From NCBI GenBank assembly GCA_010909725.1, contig JAACMV010000014.1, positions 906,001 to 970,000 on the forward strand: a stretch of 64,000 nucleotides of DNA, given 5' to 3'. The notes beneath the pieces are model-generated. The model was given only the letters and a program-made list of their open reading frames with translations. It did no database searches and was not told where the DNA came from. The stretch is from Picochlorum sp. 'celeri' (Eukaryota; Chlorophyta; Trebouxiophyceae). This document shows positions 44,654 through 55,399 of the stretch, one piece after another. The stretch's first letter is position 1. Every line of letters starts with the position of its first letter. The translations under genes and the position numbers were made by a program.

Positions 44654-45987
44654 ATGTCTCGGGCATCGGTGGAGATGTTTAAGAAGCGTCAAGCGTACGT
44701 ATTTTTTTAATGGTCATGCTTTTCATCTATTTTTTCTTCTCTTCGTCTGTGGTGCTGACTGGTCCTCTTTAATTGTATCACAGGGCTTCTGCGTTGATTC
44801 AAAAGTTAGAACAGAAGAATAGGCCTTCAGAGGCGGTGAGTTTTCATCAGACGGGTATGCCTCCTCATATACTGAGGCTGTTTGAGGCTCGGCCTGCACC
44901 ACCGTTCATGGAGAAGCCACGGCGGAAAAAGCCGCTACTGCCATATACTGGTGTATCAAACTATGTGGAGTATTTTTCTGAGCCGGGTACTGGTGAGCAT
45001 CGTCCTGAAGGAGACGGTGATGCTCCCAAAGAGGACAGGTTGTTCATCAACCCAGAATTTGCCCTTCAATGTAGGATTGATGGGCTGACGAGAGTGGAGC
45101 GGATGGTGGCGAGGACTCAAGAGAAACAGCGTAAAAATGATGAGATTAATGAAGAGGCGGCCAAGAAGTGGGATCCGAATTCGGATCCGAATGTTGAGGG
45201 AGATCCTCTGAAGACTCTTTTTGTTGCGCATCTGTCTCAAGATGTATCAGAGAGAAAATTGAGGAGAGAGTTTGAAGAATTTGGTCCCATCAAGCGTATT
45301 CGTGTTGTTCATGATAAATATTCGGGAAAGCCAAAAGGATATGCGTTTATTGAGTTTGAGGAAAAGGAGGATATGAAGGAGGCATACAAAGTGGCTGATG
45401 GTACACGGATTGAGGGCAAACGGTGCCTGGTTGATGTTGAGAGGGGTCGTACTGTTCCAAATTGGAGGCCAAAAAGACTTGGTGGTGGAAAGGGTGGAAT
45501 GCATAAAATTGCAACGCTTCCGAGGGATCCGAATAGACAACTGGTTGCAAAGGCAGTGAATGCAGCTTTGGGAGTGGATGTGAAGCCTCCTGTGCCAGAG
45601 TTGGCAAAGACCAAGCAAGCTTCATATGATAGTAGAGGTTCTCGAATGAAACGGGATCGTCATGATGATGGTAGAGGATCATCATACGATCGCTATGAAC
45701 CGAGGAGAGGCAGAGGAGGAGAGAGGCCACGCTATCGTGAGGACAGGTATGGCGGCAGATATGGTGGAAGTAGTAGGGGCGGAGATCGATACGATGGCCG
45801 TCCCCATGACCGATATAACGACCAATATGATAGAGAATACCGCGATGACTACGATGAGAGGGACGCAAGGGCTCCAAAACGAGAGCGGATTCAATATGAT
45901 GACCATTATGCTGCAGTGCCACCACCCCAATCATTGGGTGGACCTCCTCCAGCTGCACAGGATGAGCCAGAGGAGGGAGAATTATGA
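44654..45987 (+). CDS. SNRNP70: U1 small nuclear ribonucleoprotein 70 kDa
   Basis: Exons are 44654-44694 and 44784-45987 (89-nt intron, donor GTACGT, acceptor TCACAG), 414 residues. The U1-70K N-terminal block is clear: PHILRLFEARPAPPF, then LPYTGVSNYVEYFSEPG. The bridging helix EERMERK is replaced by GLTRVERMVARTQEKQRKND, then KWDPNSDPNVEGDPLKTLFV. The RRM spans about 155-235 with RNP2 TLFVAHL (158-164) and RNP1 KGYAFIEF (198-205), followed by VDVERGRTVPNWRPKRLGGG. The tail is Arg/Asp/Tyr/Gly-rich (RS-like) and ends in EPEEGEL. It binds U1 stem-loop I and helps 5' splice-site recognition. About 30 residues precede the usual family start, an unusual extension. Confidence 0.95.
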
Positions 45988-46006
45988 TTTCTGCTTTCAT
46001 ATAATA

Positions 46007-47257
46007 TCAACTTGAACTAGATAATGCATTAATCCACATTTCAAGAGTATCTGGATCTCTTCGTTCTGACCCAAACTTGATTGATTCCCCTGCAGAGCCT
46101 GATGCAGGCAGCATGGCAATATGTGGGAATGTCTTGAGCCCAAACCTGCTCTCTGCAAAGTCCCTTTCAATATCCGCCTGGAACTTTGCCACTCGAATAC
46201 CCTTCCTATCTGCTACACGTGCAGCCAATGCTTCATAATCCTCTTCCATCGCTTTGCAGAACCTGCACCATGGAGCGTACAAGACCACAAGTGTATCAAT
46301 GTCTCTTGGGCCATCCAACACACGCTGCAACGCATCTTTACTCAGTGTCTCCACGGCATTACTCTTGAACAAATCTTCCACTTTTTCTTCCTCTGAAGCC
46401 TGATCCACTGCGCCTTGTACAATATTACCACTATGCAGTCCACATTCTTTGGATGAAGAATCCTCCCACCACCAGCGACCTTCTCTCTCAGCCTGATTTG
46501 GAAGCACAGGCCTGGTACATGGTTCACATCCAATGGACACATATCCGCACGTGTGAAGCTCATTTGTTGGTACGCCCATGACTCTTAAAAAGTTCCACAC
46601 TTCTGCAGAGGACATATTGGACAGCGGGTTGTACTTGATAAGACTACCAGCCCCACCCTCAAGGCCTTCAAACACTGGATCAACCTCCACAACAGGGACA
46701 CCCTGCCTGGTTCCGGGACTCTGATCCTTTCTCTGTCCAGTAATCCATGCTTTAAGACCCTTCAACTGCTTCCTCAAAGGCCTCACTTTTCGCACTCGGC
46801 AGCATTCTTGATGCCCATCCTCATAGAATGAAAACATCCCTTTGCTTCGAACAAGATCAACAACTTCCTCAGCCTCAGGAAACGTGTATTCAATACGAAT
46901 ACCATAATGCTTCTCCACCGCATCAAACAATCGGTATGTCTCCGGATTCAATCTACCAGTATCCAAAGAAAACACTCTATACTGCTTTCCAGTCAAATGC
47001 GCATATTCTATCAATGCCACATCCTCTGCCCCAGAAAATGCAATTGCTACATCTCCCTCAAACGTACTCAACGCATGATCCATGATTTCGAGAGGTGACT
47101 TGCTATCCAAGCTCTCAGCAACCTTTTCCCATGATGCTGATTGATCTTGTGCACTGGAGGCTGCCGTAAGGGTCCTCCTAAAGGAAGCTCTCCTCAACTT
47201 CCGAGACTGGAGCAGCCCCTGCCTTTCCTGTGGACCTCTCCAACGGCCATTCTGCAT
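46007..47257 (-). CDS. APR: Plant-type APS reductase with C-terminal thioredoxin-like domain
   Basis: Single exon, 416 residues from ATG 47257 (the codon before it is GTG). A basic transit peptide (1-40) precedes the reductase domain: [17 protein letters not shown] (PP-loop type), [17 protein letters not shown] and [11 protein letters not shown], which give the CC...CxxC ligands of the [4Fe-4S] cluster (about 142/143 and 234/237). The catalytic KECGLHSG (Cys262) is present. The C-terminal thioredoxin-like domain has [13 protein letters not shown] (Cys321/Cys324), which works with glutathione. It reduces adenosine 5'-phosphosulfate to sulfite in plastid sulfur assimilation. This fusion is characteristic of plants and many algae. 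The stop lies 19 bases from the U1-70K stop. Confidence 0.96.
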   Translation of the reverse strand: MQNGRWRGPQERQGLLQSRKLRRASFRRTLTAASSAQDQSASWEKVAESLDSKSPLEIMDHALSTFEGDVAIAFSGAEDVALIEYAHLTGKQYRVFSLDTGRLNPETYRLFDAVEKHYGIRIEYTFPEAEEVVDLVRSKGMFSFYEDGHQECCRVRKVRPLRKQLKGLKAWITGQRKDQSPGTRQGVPVVEVDPVFEGLEGGAGSLIKYNPLSNMSSAEVWNFLRVMGVPTNELHTCGYVSIGCEPCTRPVLPNQAEREGRWWWEDSSSKECGLHSGNIVQGAVDQASEEEKVEDLFKSNAVETLSKDALQRVLDGPRDIDTLVVLYAPWCRFCKAMEEDYEALAARVADRKGIRVAKFQADIERDFAESRFGLKTFPHIAMLPASGSAGESIKFGSERRDPDTLEMWINALSSSS

Positions 47258-47658
47258 CACATGAGACCATTTTATTGAATATTATACGAATCGTATGGTT
47301 ATCGATCAATGTATCAATCGTACAGTCGGTTTCAATGCCATGGGACATGTTGACATGCTTGCCCCCACAGACGCCGTGGATGCCGTCCCAATCATGATCA
47401 CCATCAGATATCCTTTTTGCTTCAATATAACATCGAAGAAACAACGCAGTAGCTTTTACATCTACTCGTTTGTGAGTGCCTCCTGATGTACCGTTCTTCT
47501 TCCATAAATAGACTATTAAATAACAAAACCCCAATTCGATCCGTAAAAGAAAACTCTAGAAAACTGGGGAGAGTCCTGAACAGTCTTCCTCCCATATACA
47601 CATATGTAATTCCACTGTACATGGTACTTCTAGAAATATCTCTGAGCGATTCCTAGCG
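47258..47658. other. Divergent intergenic region (APR / Deg), nothing recognised
   Basis: These 401 bases contain an open minus-strand frame continuous with the region upstream of APR, but without an ATG that would give a sensible transit peptide. No RNA gene or repeat was seen. They probably hold both promoters. Confidence 0.4.
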
Positions 47659-49005
47659 ATGTTTTCAGCTCGACTCTTGTACCAAAACGCTGCGACAACG
47701 TGTCGACATGTCAGTTGCAAAGCAGTGCGCCACTATACCGGTTTGCGCACTCGCATTCCCATTTCATGCGCTCTAGTCCATAAAAATATGGAATCATCAT
47801 CAACAGATTCGCTATTTTGGAAGATTGATGTCCTGGGACTCTGTCGGAAGGGAGCTCTTGGAGCCATGGTCATTGGAATGTCACTGTTTGGAACAGTTGT
47901 GTATCCAGACACAGCCAACGCATATGCGCAGCCACAGGTGGCCGAGGTATGGAGCACCACGGCAAGTAGTAAAAAGCAGGAGGTGTATCGTGATGCGTTG
48001 CCGAGTGCCAAAGAATTGTCTGCAGAAGAGTTGGCAACAATTCAGCTCTTCCAACAAACCACGCCAGCAGTTGTGAACATTACGAATATCGTCAATGCTC
48101 GCAAACCGTATTCAGCGAATGTTTTCGAAATACCTCTTGGACAGGGATCAGGGTTTTTATGGGATACGAAAGGTCACATTGTCACGAATTTCCATGTGAT
48201 TAAAGGGTCTTCCTCACTCCGGGTAACCCTGATTGATCAGCAGGTGTTCCCTGCAAAAGTAATTGGGGCTGATCCGTCAAGGGATGTCGCCGTCTTACAG
48301 TTGGATGCTCCGAAGGAAGTGTTAGAACGTCTCACACCCGCAGAGATTAACGATTCTTCTTCACTTTTTGTCGGTCAAAGGGTGTACGCTATTGGCAATC
48401 CATTTGGACTGGACCATTCACTAAGCAGTGGAATTATCAGTGGCTTGAATCGAGAGTTGGGTGGGATCAAGAATGCAATTCAGAGTGATTGTTCAATCAA
48501 TCCTGGCAACAGTGGAGGACCACTATTGAACTCTCGCGGTGAAGTTATTGCCATGAATACAGCAATTGTGGATCCTGGGGGAAAAGGAGGATTCAATGGC
48601 ATTGGCTTTGCCGTCCCCATGTCGGATGTTAAAGGCCTTGTCGATCAAATACTCAAGTTTGGTCGGGTCATCCGGCCCGCCCTTGGGGTGACTGTAGCCC
48701 CTCCCCAAGCACTTCGTCAGCTTGGGCTGGATGGGGTGTTGATCCTTGATGTCCCCAAGAATTCCCCGGCATACAAGGCCGGGATGGTTGGTATTTCACG
48801 AGACTCATATGGAAGATTGGTTCTCGGTGATATCATCACAGGCATCAATGGAAAACCAGTACGGGATCAAGGTGACTTGTTTGATGTTTTGGACAGCCTC
48901 TCTGTTGGTTCCACCGTGACTATAGATAGTTTGAGAGGAGGAGAGCAGAAGAGATCATTCACCGTAACATTAGAAGAACGAAGTAATACATTAACATTTG
49001 AATGA
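47659..49005 (+). CDS. DEG1-like: Deg/HtrA-type serine protease, predicted thylakoid lumen
   Basis: Single exon, 448 residues. A bipartite presequence is visible: a basic stromal transit region (1-60), then a hydrophobic stretch (GALGAMVIGMSLFGTVVYPD) ending in AYA (88-90), a lumenal signal-peptidase site. The trypsin-like domain has the triad His169 (TNFHVI), Asp199 (DPSRDVAVLQL) and Ser275 (INPGNSGGPL). One PDZ domain follows (about 335-440), with RPALGVTVAPPQALRQLGLD and VLGDIITGINGKPVRDQGDL. This matches plant Deg1, which degrades damaged photosystem II proteins; Deg8 lacks a PDZ and is excluded. SDCSINPGNSGG has Cys-Ser where DAAINPG is usual. Confidence 0.94.
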   Translation: MFSARLLYQNAATTCRHVSCKAVRHYTGLRTRIPISCALVHKNMESSSTDSLFWKIDVLGLCRKGALGAMVIGMSLFGTVVYPDTANAYAQPQVAEVWSTTASSKKQEVYRDALPSAKELSAEELATIQLFQQTTPAVVNITNIVNARKPYSANVFEIPLGQGSGFLWDTKGHIVTNFHVIKGSSSLRVTLIDQQVFPAKVIGADPSRDVAVLQLDAPKEVLERLTPAEINDSSSLFVGQRVYAIGNPFGLDHSLSSGIISGLNRELGGIKNAIQSDCSINPGNSGGPLLNSRGEVIAMNTAIVDPGGKGGFNGIGFAVPMSDVKGLVDQILKFGRVIRPALGVTVAPPQALRQLGLDGVLILDVPKNSPAYKAGMVGISRDSYGRLVLGDIITGINGKPVRDQGDLFDVLDSLSVGSTVTIDSLRGGEQKRSFTVTLEERSNTLTFE

Positions 49006-49015
49006 CCTATTATTA

Positions 49016-49759
49016 TTATTGTGAGTGTGATACTATTCTACTGACCAATTCTTGCATCGGCATGAGTTCCTTGTCATCCACAAGACTGAATTCCTTCACG
49101 AACAAAATGAAATGTCTAAAACACGTATTCACATGCGTCTCCATCCCCAAACCTAATATTTGCTTGAAATGAGAATGGTATATGTGAGCATACACCCTAA
49201 AAATCCGCTTCAGTATATTCTTGACAACAGGCAGGAAATCCTTGGGAAAAGACCCCCCCAGTCCCCGAGGAAACAACGATGGATCATCCAACTGCTCTTC
49301 AATCCAATCAAACAATGCATTCACATATTTTGACGCCGAAAGTTTAATGGGTGTCTTCACTTTGATCCCATCTGCCCAGAGATATTCAAACTGGGGCCCA
49401 GCACTCATAATTGGACAGTGCTCTTCATCACACAGGGTCCCATCAATCACATTATATAGCACACTAATCGCATTATAGAAAAAAACGGTATTCACAGCAA
49501 TCCATTCGTTTGGATCCTCCCCCTGAGGCAATTTCACAGCCTGCTCTACAGTCCCACTCCCCAAAGTCTGTTCAATATGCTTTCGGAGAGTAGGACCCTT
49601 CGTTCCCACCGCCACATTCTTCACAGACCTCACAGTTCCAGCACGCCTGTAAATAATAAGTAATACGCATGCGTCACATCTGAAACGATCTCAGAGGTCA
49701 GGCTGGATGATCTCATAGCGACGTCGAGCATACCTGGAAAAGTTGAAGAAACTCGCCAT
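49016..49759 (-). CDS. MOB1: MOB1 kinase activator
   Basis: Exons are 49759-49734 (only 8 codons plus 2 bases) and 49646-49016 (87-nt intron, donor GTATGC, acceptor TTACAG), 218 residues. Start is MASFFNFS; then KNVAVGTKGPTLRKHIEQTL, ATLGSG-like LGSGTVEQAVKLPQGEDPNE, WIAVNTVFFYN, CPIMSAGPQFEYLWADG, LFPRGLGGSFPKDF and KRIFRVYAHIYHSHF. The C-terminal helix block (FILFVKEFSLVDDKEL) is complete. Length fits the family (about 215). MOB1 binds and activates NDR/LATS kinases, controlling cytokinesis and mitotic exit. The zinc ligands of MOB (two Cys, two His) are retained in CDEEHC and the HIYHSHF region. Confidence 0.95.
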
Positions 49760-50359
49760 GACTCTATCGTATATACATTATATCTCAAGATGAAAAGATT
49801 TAAAGGGATTTTCATCAGCACACGAGACTATTCATGCATACAAAAGACGATTTCCCGAATTACCTTGACCAATATCATCCCCACTAAGGAAAGCAAGATT
49901 CTAGCCAATTCTCGTTCTCCGTCTACAATGGATTTCCGCCTCTGATATTATAGATTTATACTTATATATATATAATCTATCTAATCTCAAAAAATCAAGT
50001 ACAGAGATGCTCTTACGAGTAAGAAATCAGCAACCGCTTTTTCAGCACTGGCGAACCACCCCGTCATTTGGCTCGATCGATGCCTTCAGTGCTGAATTTG
50101 GGGTATTTGACGAGCAATACCGTCGCGCTCAGTCATTGATAAACCCCCTCCTTGTGCACATATTTATTATATCTATTGAACTTTCATAATTTTTGGTTTT
50201 GGGGACATTTCGCGACAAGCGATAATTTGGACTTGGCGAACGCTGTCCAAGATGGGCCAGACCTTGCCTGGGCCACCCCTAGAAACCCAATGCACTGCTC
50301 GTGTAGTTGATTTTTGCGTTTACTATAACCATATATAGGATCATAATTATCTCGAGAGC
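49760..50359. other. Intergenic region and left flank of the transposon
   Basis: These 600 bases run from the MOB1 start to the transposase stop. A 60-codon plus-strand frame starting with ATG at 50007 (MLLRVRNQQPLFQHWRTTPS) could be the 5' piece of an interrupted gene, but no family was recognised. A likely but imperfect terminal repeat lies at 50271-50288. Confidence 0.35.
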
Positions 50360-53300
50360 CTATATGGGCTTCTCTTTAAAGAGTTTGGAAAGGTCCATGT
50401 TTCTGAGGCTTCCCTTGTTGAGGACAAGGTAGGACTTGAATCTTGGCTTCTCTCCAAGCGACCCATGTATTGTCCTCATGTCAGGAGCTAAGAACGCCTG
50501 CTCTTTAATACACGATACATCAATTAGACGTTCGGTCGCGGGTGTCTGTGTGTGATAGAGAAGCACGTCTTGCAGCCCACACTGTTTCAGGTCTGGATCC
50601 AAGTCCTCTGTGGTGTACTCTGTCACTCTGAGAAGGATTCGTTCATCTAAGGGACCACGATGCATTTCTCTGCTCCTATCAGGTATAATGATGCGGTATA
50701 TTGCCTGAACTTGTGCTAGCGTGGGCAGTCGCCCAGGTTGATCTTGTTGCAGTAGCAGGTAGCTGTTATCTGTTGCAACTTTCATCCGCTCCACATACGA
50801 CTTGTGTTCGATCTCGACGCCGTGAAGAATTAACTTATCATATTCAAATATCTGAAACTGCATGAGTGCCAGTTGTTTGATAAGATGTGGTATCTGGGTT
50901 GTGCCACACTCTTCATATGCCTCTGCCACCAGGCATGTGTATTGAAGTTCAGCCCAATCATACTGACGCCCCAAGATATCTTCCATACTCTCGCTGGACA
51001 CATAATATTCTTGTATAAGTCTTACAATACCGAGATCTTCATCCTGATTCAAGTTTATCTGCCTGCACTTTGAAGGAAGTACGAGGTCCTCCTGGACTGT
51101 TGGCATCACCTCTGAGAGTTCATGCTCATCCCTTCCTCTGTGGTTTTCCATGGCAGAAGCGATTAATCTCACAGCCATTTCAGTAGATAATCTTGAAGCC
51201 ATAGATGCAACAGGCATGTTTTTTTTCTTAGCCATACTCTTCATGTCTTTGAACTTGCTCTCTAAGGGAAAGGACCACAGGTCAGGCAGAGGGCCATAGT
51301 TGAGCACTTGGCTTGGTAGGTGATATATGCTATGCAAATGGAAGGGCATTTCTGTCTTTGGTAACTGACTTTCAAGCTCTAACATTATGTGATACATTCC
51401 CTGTTCGTCGAGTTCCTCTATCTCCTCCACATTGATAACTGGTGAGCAAAGCTTTTTCAATGCGTAGAACAGTCCATCATAAGCCTTGACTACGGCGGGG
51501 TCAACTCCCCCAAAATACATTGCAGCGCACATAATGCCGCTGATGGCAAAATCTTTATATTCAGATGCTTTAATTTTTGCTGCATTAGAGTCGTTTTCCT
51601 CCTCTCGCTTCTTGGATTGATTTGGTTTTCGAAACAATCTTGAGGGATCCCCATGAAGTCCAGATGGCTTGCAAATGAACGAAACAAAGTTCCTTGCTTG
51701 CGTTGAATTTTTCTCAGAGTAACGATTAGGATCATCGCGTCTTGATTGGGAATCACGTGGTGCCAGTCTCATCACCCATTTTGGGAGGCCAGTCAGGTTC
51801 AAAAATTTCCTCAGTGTTTCAGTGTCAAATTTTCCTACCACGTTGCCCTCAGCCCTGCTAGCAGCATTTTGAATACCATGCATTGCGCAGAATAAAAAAC
51901 CGTTGACCAAATCAAAATATGGCAAACTGCTAAATGCACATACGCCCCTGATCCCTTTTCGTTGCTGAGCAAAACCTGGAAACGCCTTGTTGTCCAAAGT
52001 AACCTTCCCTTTTTTCAACTCCTCTTCGACCCAAGACTGAGATGATCGCACCTCATCACTATTCCATAAGAATAAATTCATCTTGTCAGACTCTGTTGGT
52101 TCTGGCATGCTGCTCGCCTTGTATGCTATCCTTTGCATACCCTGTCCTTTGCCAATTTTGAAACTCTCTCCAAAGATTTTGCACATATGGCAAGGCCATT
52201 GACTTGGAGTCTCGTCATGCTTTGCTACCAATCGCAATGCTCTTGTATCCTGTGCACTGCATAGGAGAAAAACCTTGGTTCTAATATGAGATTTCCTTGC
52301 TGCATCATATAGAGTTTCTCCTTCCCCACTGCAGATATCTTCAATGTCCTTCACAATCATACCCAGATACTGATCAATGCTCTCTGCCTCTTTTGGACCG
52401 TCTACTATCATCAATGGGTAGATGTTTCTATACTTTTTACCCAGCTCTGGAGGTAGATTGAGAATTCTCATCAAGACACACCAAATTGAATACGCTGATC
52501 GGTTGAATGGAGAAAACCCATCTGTGAATAATTCAATCACAATAGGGATGTATTCGTCTGTCATTTCCATATCTAAACCTTTTTCGAGCCTCAATCGCTC
52601 TATAGCCGGACTCTGCCAGACAGAGGATAACATCTGATCAGAGCCCTGTCTTGGCAAACTTGGTCCATACCTGACACCTTGTGCAAACGTGGTATCTTGC
52701 ATAGCACGCCTCAAAACGTCCATAATCTTCAATTGCTTAATTGGAATAGACATATCTTTCCTACAAGATGGTTCAATACATGCGGATCCCCTGTTAGATG
52801 TTACTGGGTGGTGGTTGACACACGTGTAAAATGTATGAAAAGGAGACCCAATTTTCCTCAGTAGTGCTTCCACCTTGTTATACGAGGGCGCATTTGAAAA
52901 GTAGCGAGAGATTATATTGAAATCTTGTCTAATATTTTGAATCGCGTACTTATTTTCGAGCATGTTCAGCAGCAGTTCCACACAAAAGTCCCCAACAAAT
53001 TTCTGTTCCACTTGGCCTTCAGGATATCTCTCCACAGGATCCAGCAACCAAAGGGCTAGATCTTCGGGCAGTGTGCATTCTTGGAGGGATATACGAGATT
53101 CTGATTCAATTATGAGTTCATTTAATTCGTTTGATTGCTGTGCTTCAATCTCATTGTCCATCTCCCCCTCAGTTTCACTGCCAACATCTTCTGCAGATGC
53201 ATCTCCATCAGCCTCGTCACTTTCATAGGCATGGTCGATCTCATCAAACCCTCCTCCATCATCACAGTTCATATCCACAAAACTCTCTTCTTGCACCACG

Positions 53301-53674
53301 TCAGGTTGAGCGACCACATGACTCTGTTGCAGCTGCTCCCCTTCAGAGTCCTTATCTATTGCTATTTCTCTCCAACTCCCATTCTCGACGGCTAAATTGA
53401 ACTGATTCATTTTATCATTGAACTTGAGCAGTTTGGCCCTCTGACTTTCCTTCACTTTTTTAGTGCTTACTGTCCTTGAGATATTGTCCTTTAGTCTTTT
53501 CAGATGGTTTCTGACACTCTTGTAGGGAATAGGGGGCCGGCCCTCACACCGGTCACAAGGACAGTGAAAAGAATAGTCACATATTCTCTCTCTATTGTTC
53601 TTCAGAGAACGATCCGAGACTGGGAGTGAGACCCCAGTATCAGTAGGAGTGGTTGAAGCGTCCTGGCAGGCCAT
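50360..53674 (-). CDS. Tnp2-family (CACTA) transposase
   Basis: Single exon, 1,104 residues from ATG 53674. The N-terminus has a Cys motif (CDYSFHCPCDRCEG) that may bind zinc, then an acidic linker. The middle third shows the Tnp2 transposase pattern: IVIELFTDGFSPFNRSAYSI with the catalytic-type Asp in DGFSPF, then PLMIVDGPKEAESIDQYLGM, and a second CHMCK zinc-like motif. Near the C-terminal third is HLHSIYHLPSQVLNYGPLPD, LWSFPLESKFKDMKSMAKKK, close to the DUF4218 block that follows Tnp2 in plant CACTA elements. The frame is uninterrupted. Function: excision and integration of the element. Confidence 0.82.
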   Translation of the reverse strand: MACQDASTTPTDTGVSLPVSDRSLKNNRERICDYSFHCPCDRCEGRPPIPYKSVRNHLKRLKDNISRTVSTKKVKESQRAKLLKFNDKMNQFNLAVENGSWREIAIDKDSEGEQLQQSHVVAQPDVVQEESFVDMNCDDGGGFDEIDHAYESDEADGDASAEDVGSETEGEMDNEIEAQQSNELNELIIESESRISLQECTLPEDLALWLLDPVERYPEGQVEQKFVGDFCVELLLNMLENKYAIQNIRQDFNIISRYFSNAPSYNKVEALLRKIGSPFHTFYTCVNHHPVTSNRGSACIEPSCRKDMSIPIKQLKIMDVLRRAMQDTTFAQGVRYGPSLPRQGSDQMLSSVWQSPAIERLRLEKGLDMEMTDEYIPIVIELFTDGFSPFNRSAYSIWCVLMRILNLPPELGKKYRNIYPLMIVDGPKEAESIDQYLGMIVKDIEDICSGEGETLYDAARKSHIRTKVFLLCSAQDTRALRLVAKHDETPSQWPCHMCKIFGESFKIGKGQGMQRIAYKASSMPEPTESDKMNLFLWNSDEVRSSQSWVEEELKKGKVTLDNKAFPGFAQQRKGIRGVCAFSSLPYFDLVNGFLFCAMHGIQNAASRAEGNVVGKFDTETLRKFLNLTGLPKWVMRLAPRDSQSRRDDPNRYSEKNSTQARNFVSFICKPSGLHGDPSRLFRKPNQSKKREEENDSNAAKIKASEYKDFAISGIMCAAMYFGGVDPAVVKAYDGLFYALKKLCSPVINVEEIEELDEQGMYHIMLELESQLPKTEMPFHLHSIYHLPSQVLNYGPLPDLWSFPLESKFKDMKSMAKKKNMPVASMASRLSTEMAVRLIASAMENHRGRDEHELSEVMPTVQEDLVLPSKCRQINLNQDEDLGIVRLIQEYYVSSESMEDILGRQYDWAELQYTCLVAEAYEECGTTQIPHLIKQLALMQFQIFEYDKLILHGVEIEHKSYVERMKVATDNSYLLLQQDQPGRLPTLAQVQAIYRIIIPDRSREMHRGPLDERILLRVTEYTTEDLDPDLKQCGLQDVLLYHTQTPATERLIDVSCIKEQAFLAPDMRTIHGSLGEKPRFKSYLVLNKGSLRNMDLSKLFKEKPI

Positions 53675-54167
53675 GCTTTTCAAACTGGTTCAAATTTGCA
53701 AACCTAGCACGTGTACCATACATTGAACTTTCCGTCGAATATTTGTATTGGTAATTACCATATATCGATATTGTCCCCGATTTTGGAGACATCGGCTCAA
53801 CCCGATCTACTTACTCAGGGAGCGACCGGAGTGCATCCCCGGAGGACTTGTCAAAATTTCGACAAGTCCAGAAGCAGATCTACCATCTGACAGAGTCCAT
53901 ATTGGACGGGTGTCAACCCCCACGGGCGACATAAACTTACTTATTTATATCATATAAATATATTATTAACCGCGAAGGGCAGAAATACAGCACCTGGGGT
54001 AGGTTCTCAGGAGTAACCGAATGCGTTGTTGACGTTGGACGTTGGGTATCCCCTGGTACGTATGCCACACAGATGTGGTGAAAAGCCTTGTAAAGTATAT
54101 AAATATGACTATTCGCTCATTAATTACTTGCGTTGATCATTACCAGGTGCACGTGACAGCCGTTGTG
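53675..54167. promoter_or_regulatory. Divergent promoter region of the transposon
   Basis: These 493 bases separate the two element genes. They contain the hairpin noted at 53844-53869, a short AT-rich tract near 53940-53970 and a possible acceptor (TTACCAG near 54140), which would allow a 5' UTR intron in the accessory gene. Transcription starts cannot be seen. Confidence 0.4.
53844..53869. repeat. Perfect hairpin in the transposon's divergent promoter
   Basis: Arms GGACTTGTC and GACAAGTCC (9 bp) flank an 8-nt AT-rich loop. The hairpin lies 170 bases upstream of the transposase start and about 300 bases upstream of the accessory gene. It may be a binding site for an element-encoded protein, or a structural feature. 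Confidence 0.7.
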
Positions 54168-55399
54168 ATGTCCATCCCAACTGCCACGGATGGTAAGCAG
54201 GACACGTTGAGTCAGGAGGTTGAACTGGTAAAGTATCAGTGCAGATTAAAATATCTCGAGCTAATACAAGAGGGGAAAATAAACTTTGCTGACACTGCGC
54301 ACATCGACCACTTGCCTCCCTTCCCTGCTGGTGCACCTTTGCCAGCTGAGGTACCTGTTGCTACAGGCAAAGATATTCAGATAGTCGCAGAACCTGCAGA
54401 GTCGGTTAGTCAGAATCAGCCATTCGAAGAATGGCTTAAGGAGGTACGAATGTTCCTTTGCCAGCCTGCAGAATAGACGCCCAACTAAGGTTGCATACTA
54501 TATTGCAGGATGAGATTGCCAAACGGGTCGTACTTGCACTCGCAAAAAGCGGTAGATACAATAAGGACAATAGAAATATCGATTCAAGATGGAAAGAAGC
54601 GTTCATAGAGGGTTCGGAGAAGATATCAGGAAAGCCCAAGGTAACAACCAGTAGAGAGGCAGCGGCCATACAGAAGGTGAGGAAGAAATGCACTTCAAAA
54701 GGGTGGAATTTTGAACGGGTGTACAAAATATTGGTTCCTCATGGAGATCTTGATCGACTTTGCGGCCCAGAAAAGGCAAAACATAGTAACCCAACCAAGG
54801 AACCATCAGAGCGACAGCACACACAGTTCCCAATTGCGACCAAGGTGAGACTGATTGGTAAGAGAAGGAACATTTCTCTCGCAGCATCAGAAGAATGTGA
54901 CATATTATACTATATAGCGTTGGGTTCTGTGATGTGTGAAGGCTCTAGAGGGAATTGCACTTGCCAGGATGGCCTCATGCCAATAATGGTGCAGGAAGTA
55001 TTCCCACATGATGGGCCTCTTCAGAGGGTTGGGGGACAAACTCAGGAGGACCTGTCAACGAAAGTGATAGAAGTAAATAAACCTGTGAGATGGCATGAGT
55101 CACTGGTCCGTGTTGCTCCAGAAGAAAATATCAGGGCAAAGAGCATAAAGAAAACCAGCAAGAGCAACAAGGAGAACACAGTTCGACAGAGCACACGCAC
55201 TCGTCAGATATCTGGGATCTTCAGGGAGATTTTAAACATACGAGGGAAGAATAACAAGTACACCCCAGTAGCAGGCAAGCGAGGGCGCAAGAAAAATGGG
55301 GGAGCAAAAGGGCCAGTCATCCAGGCTTCCAAGCCTGAAACTGAAGTAGTAGAACGGCCAGGAAAACGGCGAACAACCAAAATTACCATCGGAAAGTAA
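54168..55399 (+). CDS. Transposon accessory protein (TnpA-like position), unknown fold
   Basis: Exons are 54168-54443 and 54509-55399 (65-nt intron, donor GTACGA, acceptor TTGCAG), 388 residues. Start is MSIPTATDGKQDTLSQEVEL with a likely leading helix. The centre holds DSRWKEAFIEGSEKISGKPK and a Cys-containing segment (MCEGSRGNCTCQDG). The last 150 residues are strongly basic (KKTSKSNKENTVRQSTRTRQ, KRGRKKNGGAKG, PGKRRTTKI), fitting DNA binding and nuclear import. It occupies the place of the second CACTA protein (TnpA/TNP1), which binds subterminal repeats, but no sequence family was recognised. Loss of the small intron's splicing would truncate it. Confidence 0.6.

Noticed and set aside
50360..55399. 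LTR retrotransposon or giant-virus origin for the two-gene element
   Set aside because: No reverse transcriptase, integrase, capsid or long terminal repeats; the Tnp2 and DUF4218-like blocks fit a CACTA DNA transposon.
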